DNA of 64,000 bases, taken from Oenanthe sinensis (Eukaryota > Streptophyta > Magnoliopsida > Apiales > Apiaceae). The notes beneath the pieces are model-generated. The model saw nothing but the letters and a program-made list of their open reading frames with translations, searched no databases and was not told the DNA's origin. Each line of letters opens with the position of its first letter. Position 1 is the stretch's first letter. The stretch is taken from the NCBI GenBank assembly GCA_028671895.1, contig CM053809.1:727501-791500 (forward strand), given 5' to 3'. Below are positions 35,245 through 47,484 of this stretch, in pieces. The translations under genes were made by a program, and so were the position numbers.

Positions 35245-37076
35245 TGTTGGTGAGATTATGAAGCTGTATGAATAGTAATAACTCAACACTAGAACATGAC
35301 AGGTAAATAATACTACGCCTACACAGAAATCAGGAAGAAATGAAGACAAGGCAGATACAGTGAATCAAGACATTAGAAGAAGTTTTGAAGTCTACTACAG
35401 GTCATTGAGAGAAGTTCATTAATATGTTCATGCCTCAGTGAAGAATAATGGTTGAAGACTTTCAGGGTTTCAGAAGTATTGAAGATTCAGTATGGAAGTT
35501 TCACTAGAAGATTTCAGTGTAAAGGTATTGATTGAAGATAGACAGTGTTCGAAGCATATGAATCTAAAAGAATTGAAGACATGGTAAAGGCAAAGGATTA
35601 AGAAGACAACTATAGTCTTGGAGTTATACTCACTGAAAGAAGTTCATTTATATGTTCAAGCGTCAGTGAAGAACAGAGAATGAAGTATTCAAGATTGTGG
35701 TAGTAATGGAGACGTTGTTTAAGTACCAGAAAAGATTCCAGTGAAAGTACTATGTTTATTGACAGTCAGTGATCGAAGCAATGAAGTTGCTGCAAACTTA
35801 ATAATGTACGTAAGGCAATAATACGAAGACCTGGATCAAAGTTAGTCGTCTGTGAACCAGACCAGTTGCACTAGGCGTCAACAGTTTGTGAAAGGAATCT
35901 GAGTATTAACTATAGAAGAATTGTTAAGTTGAAGAATGTACTCGAAAAGAACGGTTATTTATTAAGGTACGAAAAGTGATTTGTAGAGGCTACAGCCAAA
36001 CAGCTAAATAGCTAACAGCCAAACAGCTAAACATCTCAAAGGGTGCAGGGTGTAAAGTGTCACAACCTTGGTACGAAAAGTGAAAGTTTCTGAACTACAG
36101 TCAAAGAACAGAAACAGCTCAAGGTACAGGGTGTAATGTGGCAAGACTTTGATACAAGAAATGGAAGATGGTAAACTTCAATCAAGGAATGAGAAGGAGG
36201 TCAAAGTGCAGTGATCAAATTGCACTTTGACCATGTGAATATTCAAGCGCCAATACAAACTTGAGAAATATTTCAAGTAGTCTAAGGCGCAACAAAGATT
36301 TTAGTGGCGCCTCTACTCTGCTTTCCCAGTAATAGGCGCAACAAAATATTAAAGTGGGGCTACTTGACTTGGTTAAAGAAGCTAAGGCAATATATTCAGT
36401 TTGTGGCGCCACTACAGGGGATTCACTCTACAGGCGCAAAAAAATATTCAGGCGCAACAAATATTTCTTGGTCTCATTCAGCCCTTAACCAATCAAATTA
36501 TAGCAGCTACTTTATTGATTTAAAGTCTACACCAATTAAAGAAGAGAGTCGTCTTCTCCAACACAAAAAAATATGTAGAGAGCCACTGCCATGGCCGGAG
36601 CAAGAGATACAATTTATACACACCCATACCTTGCTCCAGGTCAGATATTAGGACCCGGTTCTTTAACGAAAAATGCTCAGAGCTCCTAGATATCACTCCC
36701 TACGGACTCATTTTTTCCTTGTACTAATTTAGATATATTTGTATAGGAACTGAGCCTAATATTTTAGTGTTAGTAGCAAAGAACTAATTTGTTCTTTGGA
36801 AGCCAGTTATATTTTTAACTAGGTGTAGCACCCCTCTGGGTTTATATACGAAAAATATATTCCCGGAAACTTGTCTCATTTAATTACTTGCTAATTTTCT
36901 TGAACCTAATTGATTTATCCGGACACACAGAAAATTAGTAGGCAGCTCAGCTAAACACTACAAATGGCCAAACCCACTCTGAAGCAATAATTTATTTATT
37001 TGCAAATTCTGAAAAGAATTTAATTATTGTGAGTATCGTATTCAACCCCCCTTTTACGATACTTTGGGACCCAACA
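35245..37076 (+). mobile_element. Solo LTR G inserted in RT-D pol
   Basis: A 1,832-bp solo LTR with ends TGTTGGTGAG and GGGACCCAACA, flanked by the perfect duplication TAGTA (35240-35244 and 37077-37081). Orientation is plus, judged from GTATTCAACCCCCC near its right end. It has no internal genes. Probable TATA: TTATATA at 36842-36848. Its U3 holds a 40-bp block repeated at 35411 and 35637 (GAAGTTCATTWATATGTTCA), CAGCCAAACAGCTAAA repeats at about 35993-36030, and at least four GGCGCAACAAA-type copies (36286, 36334, 36433, 36451) with GTGGCGCC at 36304 and 36403. Confidence 0.9.
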
Positions 37077-37081
37077 TAGTA

Positions 37082-39738
37082 AGAGGACTGCCTAAATTGA
37101 AGTATTCTAAAACTGAAGTATGCTCAGCATGTCAACTAGGCAAGCAAATCAGAAGCACTCACAAGGCTGAAAAGGTGGTATCTACTCGAAACCTCTAGAA
37201 CTCTTGCATCTCGATCTCTTTGGTCCAAAAGCATATAAAAGTGTGTGAGGTAAATAGTATGGTTTGTTATTGTTGATTATTATTCTAGGTTTACTTGGGT
37301 CTTACTTCTTAAAACTAAAGATTGTGCTTTTGGCAAGTTTGAGAAACTAATCAAGTTGCTTGAAAATAAGCTTAAAACAAGACTTGTAGATATTCGAAGT
37401 GATAGAGGTGGAGAATTCTAAAAAGACTTCATTACTTACTGTGAAGAAAGAGAAATTACTCATGAATTCTCAGCCCCAAGAACACCACAGTTGAATGGAG
37501 TTGTGGAACGCAAAAACAGGTCATTAGAAGAGACTCCTTGAGCATTACTGCAGGAAAGCAAGCTGTCAAGAAGCTTTTGGGCAAAAGCAGTCAATACAGC
37601 CTTCTATGTTATGAACATGGTGACAATCAGACCTATTCTGAAAAAAACTCTAAATGAGCTGTTGAAAGATAAAAGACCATACATTGGATACTTAAAGGTT
37701 TTTGGATCCAAGTGTTTTGTGCTCAAACTGTTCGAAAGGGATGGTAAATTCGATGCCAAATCATATGAATCTGTCTTTGTTGGCTATTCTTTAACTAGTC
37801 ATGCATATCTTGTTTATAATTTAAAGAAGCATGTTGTGAAGAATCTATTGATGTTGTCTTTAAAGAACCTAACGATGATCTTCTAAGAGACGAAAGTGAT
37901 GAAGATGCGGGTGTTAAAGACAACAAAGGAAATAAAAAGAAAGTTGTTGCCGAGTCTGGAAACAAGCAAGCTGAAATTCCATCAGAGAAAGCTACTATAG
38001 ACCCTACTGCAACACAGTCAGAGAATTAGCAAGCTGACACAGATTCTCAGCCTGCTGTTACTGAAGCCTCAGTTGAGGATACCATTGATAAATTTTCAAA
38101 ACTGAATCTAGGAGGGACACAAACTCCTAATGTGATGACTTCAATACCTGTTCGAGTTGATCAAGAGGAAATAGCTCAACACAATCTGCCAAAGTCATCT
38201 TGAACAGTGAAGAACCATCCACCAAAATTAGTAATCGGTGAAATTACAGATGGTATCAAGACAATGAGAGGAGAAGATAATTTATGTTCTTATGCTGATT
38301 TTCTAGATCAAGAGGAACCCAAAAATGTTCCAAAAGCACTCGAAGATGAAAATTGGACAATGGTCACGAAAGAAGAACTTAACCAAGATGTTTGGGAATT
38401 TGTCAAACCTCCAAAGAATGTTTCAGTCATTGGAACAAAATAGGTATTTAAAAATAAGCTTGATGAATAAGGAGTAGTCACTCGCAATAAAGCAAGATTA
38501 GTGGTTCAAGGATACAACCAGTAAGAGGGAATCGACTTTGATCAAACTTTTGCTCATGTTCCTCATTTGGAATCCATTATAATGCTACTTGCCAATGCAT
38601 GTTACAAGAAGATCAAGCTATTTCAGATGGATGTCAAAAGTACGTTTCTAAATGGCGTGCTAGAAGATGAAGTTTACGTAAAATAACCTCATAGATTCGA
38701 ACATGAACAATATCTGGATTATATCTACAAACTCAAGAAAGCTCTTTATGGCTTAAATCAAGCTCCAAGATCATGCTATAAATGGCTCAGTAAGTTCCTC
38801 ATTAAGAATGATTTTGTATAAGGTAAAATCGATCATACTATATTTCAAAAATCTCTTAATGGTGATATCTTAGTAGTTCAAATATACATAGATGATATTA
38901 TTTTTGGATCTACTAATGATGAACTTTGTGAGTGGTTTTCTAACTTATGCATAGTGAGTTTGATATGAGTATGATGGGAGAGCTCAATTACTTCTTGGGT
39001 CTTCAAATCAAGGAAACTAAATATGGTATCTATGTGAATCGAACCAAATATGTGAAAGAGCTACTAAAAAGATTTGGATTTGAATCTGTCAAACCAAAAT
39101 CTACACCAATGACTCAAAATAACAAGCTATTTTTAGATGAATCAGGTAAAAGTGTGGAAATCATAAAATATAGATGTATGATTGGATCCTTGTTATATTT
39201 AACTGCCTCTAGACCTGATATCATCTATAGTGTATGTGTTTGTTCTAGATTTCAAGCTAACCCTGAGGAATCACACTTGAATGCTGTTAAAAGAATTTTT
39301 AAATATTTGAGTGAAACTATTTCTCTTGGTCTATTATTTCCTATCACAAATACATTTGATCTTGTGGGGTATAGTGATGCAGATTATGCAGGGTCACAAA
39401 CTGATAGAAAAAGTACAAGTGGTGTTTGTAATTTTCTTGGCCAAAGCTTAATGTGTTGGCAAAGCAAAAAGAAAAACTATGTGGCTCTATCTACAACTGA
39501 GATAAAGAGTGTTTAGCTGCTGGAAGCCGTTGTTCTCAAATTTTGTGGATGATGCAAACACTAAGGGATTTTGGAATCAAATGTGAGACATCATTTCTTG
39601 AGAGACAATGTGGCTAAATGCAAGATAAATCTGGTATATGTACCTACTGAATATCAATTGGCTGATATTCTCATAAAACCCCTGCCTGAAGAATGATTTT
39701 TTATCCTTCGAAGAGAATTAGGTATTTGCGATGTGTAA
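37082..39738 (+). pseudogene. RT-D pol pseudogene (integrase, RT, RNase H)
   Basis: A decayed plus-strand Copia pol. Visible in order: end of the pre-integrase domain (CSACQLGKQIRSTHK); integrase DLFGP near 37210 and ERKNRS near 37510; the integrase C-terminal part GYLKVFGSKCFVLK (37611-37886); RT from 38207 with QMDVKSTFLNG and IYIDDIIFGSTND; an open piece 38947-39516 (FLGLQIKETKYGIYVNRTKY to YSDADYAGSQTDRKSTSG); and an RNase H tail with VYVPTEYQLADI, ending GICDV. Many stops and shifts lie between. RT reads YIDD rather than YVDD. It is the oldest Copia element in the window. Confidence 0.9.
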
Positions 39739-40244
39739 ATAGCAAGTTATCCTAGTATGTGGCTTCCTATTATATATTCTCTACACTTTAGCTCGTTGTC
39801 TTGACTTATTTGTTACTTGAATGTTTTATTTGAAATTTGAATTTCAAATTTAACATGCAACCATATTTGATTGATTAGTATCTTTGTAGCTACTTGAATT
39901 TAAATTTATTTGCTACATTAGGTGTTTAATTGACATCCATGCAGTTAATTTCATATTTTGAATTATTCAAATTATTATTTGCCTTAATAGTCTTACCTGA
40001 TTTTGTGCATAATTTGAATTTTAAAATTTTTGTTTGCATTTTTTTTTTGGTTTGGGTAGATAATTATTTACTCCTAAATAATTTATCCTGAAATTATCGA
40101 AAAGTCGTACAAGATTTGGACGGACTCTTCGTATTTCTCGGAATCTTGGATATCAGTTTAATATATTCACTTTTGGGAATTCAATCAGTCACACACCTAC
40201 CCCTCACTTTACTAAATACTCTCTCTCCCTCAACCAAGACCCTA
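39739..40244. other. RT-D pol-ORF3 spacer
   Basis: 506 bases of AT-rich non-coding sequence between the end of pol and the ORF3 start. I see no repeat array like those in the spacers of RT-A, RT-B and RT-E. Confidence 0.6.
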
Positions 40245-40971
40245 ATGGCAAACATTTGTACCAAGACACCGGCGACTGCTTCTAAGAAGAAAGGCAAGGT
40301 TGTTGTCAAGGAACATGTTGGATGTTGAAACTAAAGCCGAAATTGACTCTATGGATGAAGGTAGTGACGACAACTTGTCTGGGGACGGTATAACTACGTC
40401 TCCATTATTGAAGAAAGCTCGCATCGCCATGAAGTTTACTTCCATGTTTCTTGAATCTCGGTACCACAAGTTCAACATTGGTCATAGATCGATCATTTTT
40501 GGTAAGCCCCAATCTTATGCCCTTGTTCAAAAATCACATATTGTTGACCTGTTTGATTCTATAAGGATTATACCTGTTATTGAACTACCTATTGCATGTT
40601 ATCCCGCTTTAGATGATGATAATTGTTATATAAGTGATGTTCGTGGTCAGAGGATTGTGTTAAATTCAACTATTTTGAATGGCATGGTAAAGTTTAAGGG
40701 TCTATTTGAGGTTGATTTTGTTCCATGGACCAAAAAAGGGGTGTTAGCTGTTGGTAGTTTGACTGAGGTGGAACAACATAAACTAGTTAGGGCTGACAAA
40801 GAATCCTTCTACACTAGTTTACCAACCACTATTTTTTTCGAACCATTGGCCCACTTGATCTTTAAAATCTGTAGGTCCAATATTTGTCCGAGGTTGGGTA
40901 ATAGGTCCATACTATCATATCAAGATCTGTTGGTTTGCTACATGATTTTGTTTGGTCAAAAATTTGATTGT
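40245..40971 (+). pseudogene. RT-D ORF3, 5' part, cut by RT-B
   Basis: It starts at ATG 40245 (MANICTKTPATASKKKGKV). A frameshift follows near 40315, then a long open stretch (MLDVETKAEIDSMDEG to YMILFGQKFD) up to the RT-B insertion at 40972. The remainder resumes at 56914. The position after pol and the layout (short basic N-terminus, then a globular domain with DVRGQRIVLNSTILNGMV and YTSLPTTIFFEPLAHLIF) match ORF3 of the other elements, though sequence similarity is weak by eye. The function is unknown. Confidence 0.75.
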
Positions 40972-42180
40972 TGTTAGGTCCAAATGTGTTGTAGAGGGGG
41001 GGGGGGGGGTGAATACAACTTTTCAAGTTTATGAAGCAATAAATACTTTGTAATAAATGAACACAATGATTCAAGGAATATATGTCTTATATATAACTTG
41101 ATAGGGTTGCTACAACATTCATTACAATAGTACAACAGAAGTAAAGAGGGTAGTAAATGATACTAAGCTCTGTGAATACTCTATCTCTCTTTTACAAGTG
41201 TTTCTCTCAATATTGCTCTCTCTCGCAAAATGTTACACGAGTACTTCTATTTATACTACTTGTAATCTATGTCTTGTAGTCTTCAACAGATAAGATATGA
41301 GTGGTCCAATGTTGTCCACGTAAATCTTATCTTGTCTTGAAAGCTTAGAAATAGCCAACCAGATGATGCCATGTGTCATGTTGAAATTGTCCTCTATGTA
41401 GAATTTCTATTTAGGAATTTCTACTTACTATCTCGAACATTTAAGTAGAACTTCTACATAGGAAATTTTCTACTTACACTCTATCTCGAATATTTAAGTA
41501 GAACTTTTACATAGGAATTTCGAGATAGCTTCCTTCCTGTGTACTTAGAAAATATTCCACTTCCAGAATTTCTACTTGGCTCTAAGTAGAAACTTATCTA
41601 GAATTTCTTGATAGAAATTTCTATATAAGTTCCCCAGTAAGTACTTAGAGAAATTCTGGGCTTCAACTAGAAACTTCAATGCAACATCTTGAACTGGTGA
41701 TTTCTTCTTGTCTTCTATATTCTTCAACAAGCTCTTGAACATGGATCTCTACTACTGACATAAACTTGCTATCAATGCCCTGACACTTGATGCAATGGTC
41801 AGGTTCATAAGTGACTAGTCTTGATAGGGTTCTTGCTTCTGAATAGATTACCATATTCAGTTAGTAATGTGGCTTTCTAATTGTCGCTTTGCTGCTTCTT
41901 CACTTGAAATCAATTAATCTTATTGATACTGATTGTTATGATCTTGATTCTTTAAGTTACACATCACTGAGGCATGAACAACTTTGACTGGAACTTCTTC
42001 CAGTGATTTCATCTTTGATTGATCATAATTAACCATGTTAAATTGTATCAATTACATTGTCTTCAATTTGTATTGATTTCTTTGTGACTTCTTGTTCTTG
42101 ATTGTCTTCCGGTTAAGTATCTTTTCTTTAGTTGAGTTACATTAGTTACAGTGTTACAAGTTTAGACACTCTGCCTTTCA
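40972..42180 (-). repeat. RT-B 3' LTR
   Basis: 1,209-bp LTR, TGTTAGGTCC to CTGCCTTTCA, with a run of about 14 G near 41000. A STATTTATA-type TATA box lies near 41248-41256 on the minus strand. The U3 motif cluster (GTAGAACTTCTACATAGGAA, CTATCTCGAAT, AAGTAGAAACTTATC) is at 41395-41640. Confidence 0.92.
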
Positions 42181-42195
42181 ATATCCCCCTATTTT
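42181..42195 (-). other. RT-B polypurine tract
   Basis: The minus strand reads AAAATAGGGGGATAT next to the 3' LTR. Confidence 0.8.
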
Positions 42196-42662
42196 ATTGT
42201 CTAACAATGACATTCAAATTAAAGAAGGATAACTCAACTAAATAAATGAGACGAGAAAAGATAAGTAAAATTTAAAGTCTTGTTCATGTTACAATTGAAA
42301 TGAAAATTGAAAGACAATACAAAGAACTTAATAACTTAAACTAGAAAGATAATTCGAACCTCGAATCAAAGATCTTTGGAATGATTTATATCACCTGGAT
42401 TATTTCATGTCTTTCAGTCAAACTCATATCACCTTATTGGATCCACTCTGATTCACGGTTACAGTATGGTAAATTAGCCTATCTCGTATACCGTGGTCAG
42501 GTGAATTTTCCTCAAATGAGTTAGAGCAACCAAAAGATATGAAGTTTTTCCAACTTCAAGTTCACATTCCTCCGAGCTTTCTTTCTAATTCCATTTCCCC
42601 TTCCTAATTTCTTTCTCAGCATCGCGCCTATTTTCTCATTGTTTTCTGCGCCTCTCTTTCTT

Positions 42663-45048
42663 TTACTGTTCTCTTTTGTATACTGGATCATGTAATTGTG
42701 CCCATCTAGCATTCAACAGACTTACGGCTTCCATTTCTAGAGGATTCTTGGGTTCTGGATATGGATGTCTGAAAAGTCTTCTGAGTTTTTCCACCTCTTG
42801 AGTAGTCCTGATCTTTAGAATATCCTCAAAATTCTTCATGATGAGCTGTGATTTCCAGTGAGTTTTATCAGCCTTAAACTGACAGTAGATCATTTTGGGG
42901 TAGCCCTTGACACGGTTAGTATTGTAGACACTAGCCGCATCTAACTCCATTCTTCTTTTCTCCTGGACTATCTCAGACAAGTACTTCAGTAGTTTCTGCT
43001 TCTCATCAACAAACGTGTCATCTACATCACCCCATTTGAATTCTTCCAATACTTTATCTAGAAATGTAGCATCTTCAGTCTGTAACAGCCATTTCCTACT
43101 CATATGCAAGAAGGTCTGTTTCTGGTCTGCATCAATGTATACCAAGGCATCAGTTGTATCATCAGCATAAGAGTGAATCCAGTATACACTATCTCTTCCT
43201 GGAACACCAACTGCCTATCTTATTTCTCCTTGTTCCAGTGGTCCAGAAGGAAGAGTTAGAGCTTCATCTACACATTTCACAGCTTGTAGAATATTCCATT
43301 TTCTCTCCATTAGCTCTGACTCAATCTTCACGTTGTCTAGAGGATTTGGAGCAATAATATCACATTTCCATATTTCGTTGTTTTTCTTGAATATTATCTT
43401 CTTAATGAACTCCACTGATTTTTCTTTAACATCAGAAGTGAATCCCTTGCTCATCATTTGTCTACATATCGCTTTTAAGGATTCCACTGATAGAGCCATT
43501 AGATCTTCTTCCTCCATACTAACCATCTTCATTTTTCCATCTACTACCATACGAACAACATCTGGATTGGCTGAGAATTCTGGTCCCTTGTCCTCTGCTA
43601 ACTGCATTAACTGATCTCTATCAGAATGCTAAGTTCCTCATCTTGAGAGTATTGAATTTTAGTTGCTAGCAAGAACAACTCTGACGCAGATCTTCTCGAG
43701 ATAAATTGATCATCCACGTACAAGAAAGACATTGGGGCTCCTTCAACTAAAGTCAGAATGACTTGCCACTCCTTTACCACTGGTTTATATCCAACACGAA
43801 CTTTTGAAATCATCCTTTTCAAAGCATTTATGTAGTCCACCGTCATTGGATTTTTCAGGTTCAAGTTATAGAAAAGATCATCTGCCTCCTTGTTATGAAC
43901 TTCATTTGTACAAGTGCCCATTAGTATCTTCCTTGCATCATCCCATTTCTGTCCAATCCTCCGTTTGTCCAATTCAATCTGTGGATCAGCTAACCTTGCA
44001 AGCTCATAGTCATACTGCTTCTCCTTGAGTTCCACTTTCTTCTCAAAGAAAACAGCCTCTTCTTGCATCATTTTCATTTTAAAGAACTGATCTTGTTCCA
44101 AGGCCAACTATTGAGCTCTCAAGGTCTCTTCATCAACAGGGATATCTTCAGTCTCTCTAGTAGACATCCCAGCACCTCCACCTTGTTCCTTCAAAGATGT
44201 TTTAATAGCATGTGCTAGGGGTACGTCCTCCATATCAGAGTCTGAATCAACAACATGTACTTCTTCCTGTCGACCACCAAAGTCAGGGAATGGTTCTTCT
44301 TCTTCAACCACCATTGCTTTACCCTTTCTCTTCCTCTGAGCCTCCTCATCAATCACTGGCTCACTTTCTTTCATTTGCTCCTCTTCAACCAGAGTTGACT
44401 GTTGTCTCGTCTCAGGCTCTCTTTCCCCCTTAAGTTAGTTATCCGGAACACCACCCAGAGCAGTAGATCCTGCAGCATGCTGTGAACCACCATAGGCAGA
44501 TCCAGAAGGTCCAGTACCAGCTCCACCAGTTCCACCAGCACCACCATCATCTGGGGGAGGTTGATTGTACTGTTCGTCAAAGCACTACGGGGGCACCAAA
44601 TGGCGAATTGCATACATCATTCGACTAATCTCCGTTGTCATGGTATGCATTACACTTTCTACGCTCCCCATTCATTCGTACAGAGTACTGCCCAAGACTC
44701 CACCAGCATGGCCCAAGTCATTCACCTTGTTCGTTACGTCGTTTAAAGCTTCCGCCTGACTTGCCATTCGTGATGCGTAGTCATCAAGAGCTCTCCGGTT
44801 GTCTACAACATTTACCCCTAACTGCTCCATTGTCTGCCCAAACTGCTTCACCTGATTTTCAATTGCTGTCATATGAGTATCAATATTTTCAAGAATAAGG
44901 GACGGTGTTTGGCTTAGGTGTTCTCGCTCTAAAAATCGTTCTGTTAGTTTTTGTCGCTCAGTTTTGGGCCTTAAAAATGAAGGTCTCTCACTCCCTAAAC
45001 GCTCACACACACTCCCTGTCTCACGCTCATGTATATCTTCAACAATAT
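42663..45048 (-). pseudogene. RT-B ORF3, C-terminal part
   Basis: Downstream of solo LTR F, the frame reopens at 45048 (VEDIHERETGSVCERLG). Pieces follow: a helical segment (TAIENQVKQFGQTMEQLG); a Gly-rich stretch (GGAGGTGGAGTGPSGS); an acidic and basic linker (RKRKGKAMVVEEEEPFPDFG); a Glu/Lys-rich coiled-coil segment (44107-43607); and C-terminal domains (43607-43215 and 43145-42663, ending DPVYKREQ). Stops at about 44671, 44579, 44435, 44109 and 43215 divide it. Without the 763-bp LTR, the whole ORF3 (47484-42663) would span about 1,350 codons, close to the 1,326 of RT-E. The function is unknown. Confidence 0.8.
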
Positions 45049-45811
45049 TGTTTTCCCAGTTATACAAGTAGAAGGGGGGGTTGAATACTTGTATGTCTTT
45101 TCTGCCTGATTTAAAATCAAATTAAGAACAAACTCAAACACAAAAATATTAATAAGTACTGTTTTGTATTATTGATTTGTGAATACAAAACTCTCCTACG
45201 GTGTACACAAACCCTAGCAGCTTCTCTGTGTTTATTACAGCAACTCTCTCTATCTCTATGCCCTCACAATATTTCACTCAGACAATTATGTTTCGACTTC
45301 CTCACCTTTACAATTAGGTTACATAGTGTTTATATAGAGAGCTCCCTATCAACTAATAACATAAAGATAAATTATAATAGGAATATAATTCCTAATTATT
45401 AGTTGACAGTTTCCTTCTAGAATTCTCTTTCTTTCCCATAGCATATCTGCAATATATTTATCTTGATCTTAGAAGACTTTCCATTCCTGTGATCTTCTTC
45501 CAAATTTATCCTCAACTGTATAGACTCTGAAATCTTCAAACTCTGATGATCTTCAGACTCTGATCACATGTAGACTCTGATAGATCATAGACTCTGATAG
45601 TCTATAGACTCTGATCACCTTCCAGACTCTGATCTTTATGCAGACTCTGGTTTCACTTTCTACGGAAATTCTTCTAAGTACAAGTAACATGAATGTTGAC
45701 CATCTAGACTCTGATTATACATTTCAGAGACTAGAAAGATTTATTACAGATAAACTAATCTAGACCATGTTCTAGTATTTTGTACATCATCAAATGAATA
45801 TATTCCTAACA
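45049..45811 (-). mobile_element. Solo LTR F inserted in RT-B ORF3
   Basis: A 763-bp solo LTR with ends TGTTTTCCCAG and TTCCTAACA, flanked by the perfect duplication AATAT (45044-45048 and 45812-45816). The G run followed by TTGAATAC near 45074 puts it in minus orientation. TATATAAAC lies on the minus strand at 45328-45336. Upstream of that, from 45520 to 45712, AGACTCTGAT or a close variant occurs about nine times. It has no coding sequence. It belongs to a third family, distinct from RT-A/B and RT-E. Confidence 0.93.
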
Positions 45812-47484
45812 AATATCACCAAGATTAAAAGCAGTACCTGCAGAAACTGGATAAGAAAAGTGAAGAGCAGTTATGGGATCTAAAGATCCTGTCTGTTCCT
45901 GAGGTGGAATCTCAGGCTGAGAGGCTGCGAAGTGTTCATGTACAACATCTGAACCGATCCTCTCTGCAGCATCAGTACGTACCGGTGAAGGTACTTTGGA
46001 AGCAAATAAAACTTCCGGTCTAGCTGAAGCAACAGGCTCCTCAGAAGGCACAAAATCCTCACTAAAATTCCTAGGTGTAGAATGTGTAAGGGGAGAACCA
46101 CTCACGTGAGGTGGAGTGGTTGTGATTGACACACTAAGTTTGGACTGGGCTTGTGAAGTAGCAGCTTGAGAAATTTTGGCTCGCTTCCGTATGAGGGGCT
46201 GCACTTCAGGGTTACTCTCATCAGAACTCTCACCTAATTCTATAGGTGTCGGCCTTTTAACTCCCATCAACAAGGGTGAAAGTGAAGAAATCAGGGAATC
46301 AGACTCAGAAATTTGGCTATCACCCTGGGATAGATCCTGCGGGTTAGCAGAATCCTGGGCCACGGAATCAGAATTAGATGAAGATGAAGTATTTGTAGTG
46401 TGAATAGAGGGTACCTCATGTTCAAAGAAATTACCTCCTTCATTACCTTGTTCAGCAAATGGGTCAGATTCAGCAGGAGTTGACCTAGGAGACGGTTGCT
46501 GCTCCCTTTGCCCGGTAGAGTACGGACTGAGAGAATGACACTCTTCTTCTTCTTCATCAAGTTGCTCGTCAGGAATCCCTTGAAATGCGTTAGTATGAGC
46601 AGATGGATTCTGAGCATGTGATGATAGTTGTGAAGTCCCCGCCAGAGTAGTGACACCTGCATCATAAGAAAGCCACACTCGAATATTCTCAGGAATAGAC
46701 ATAGGTTTACCCTGATGCTTATCTTGGTTAGCAATTGTGGTTAGTGACTTAGTTCCCATACCGAGAGATGCAGAAGTTGGACTCCTAACAAATGCCTGCC
46801 TAACTGATAAAGCATTAGATGGTACAAGATGATTAATTAACATTTGTAAGAAACGGGGATACCTGAAGACAACATCAGTGGCTGCAATGTCCCTGGTATC
46901 AGGTGATCCCATCATGGCCATAATTTCAGAAAGAACGATTCTTCCATAATTGATGTTGAGTTCAAGGACCAGGGAAACACCAAAGATTTGCATGGGAATA
47001 AGAATTTGATGAAAATCTCTTTCGCGTGCACGAAAACATCTAGTGATAGCTTCGAAAAAGTAATTCCATTCCACATGAAAAATTGTTTTTGAATAGTGGA
47101 AGTGGATATTTTACCAGTGGGAGGATAACATCCAATTTCCTCAAAAAACTTCAGGCGCTCGGCCGCTGTAGGTACAGGGTCATAAGAATCCTTGACTGGG
47201 AAACCAAGAACTCTATTAAAAACTGCCTCTATAACCTCATAGTCTTGACCTTCTAAGGTAAACTTAAAACCATAGGGGGTCGATTTACTCCCATAAGGAA
47301 CCGCACTGGTCCATAATTGCTGCAAAGCATCATGAAACAGTGTTGGTTTTGCAGTGAAGGCAGTACTAGCTTTGGAGTACAAATTGAGAAATCGTACCCA
47401 AAACTTGAATCGCGGAAGTTGATCACCAATTTCCGTAGAAATATTATAAAAGTTATTTTTAGCAAGTGAAAATTGGTGAGACAT
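45812..47484 (-). pseudogene. RT-B ORF3, N-terminal part
   Basis: It starts at ATG 47484 (MSHQFSLAKNNFYN). A one-base loss in an A run near 47080 shifts the frame; RT-A keeps that base. The next open stretch, 47074-45806 (422 residues), runs into solo LTR F. The N-terminal ~200 residues look globular. A long Ser/Pro/Glu-rich region follows, with NTSSSSNSDSVAQDSANPQD and a basic PLIRKRAKISQ block that could act as a nuclear signal. I find no signal peptide and no membrane segment in the reconstructed order of pieces. Confidence 0.82.
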
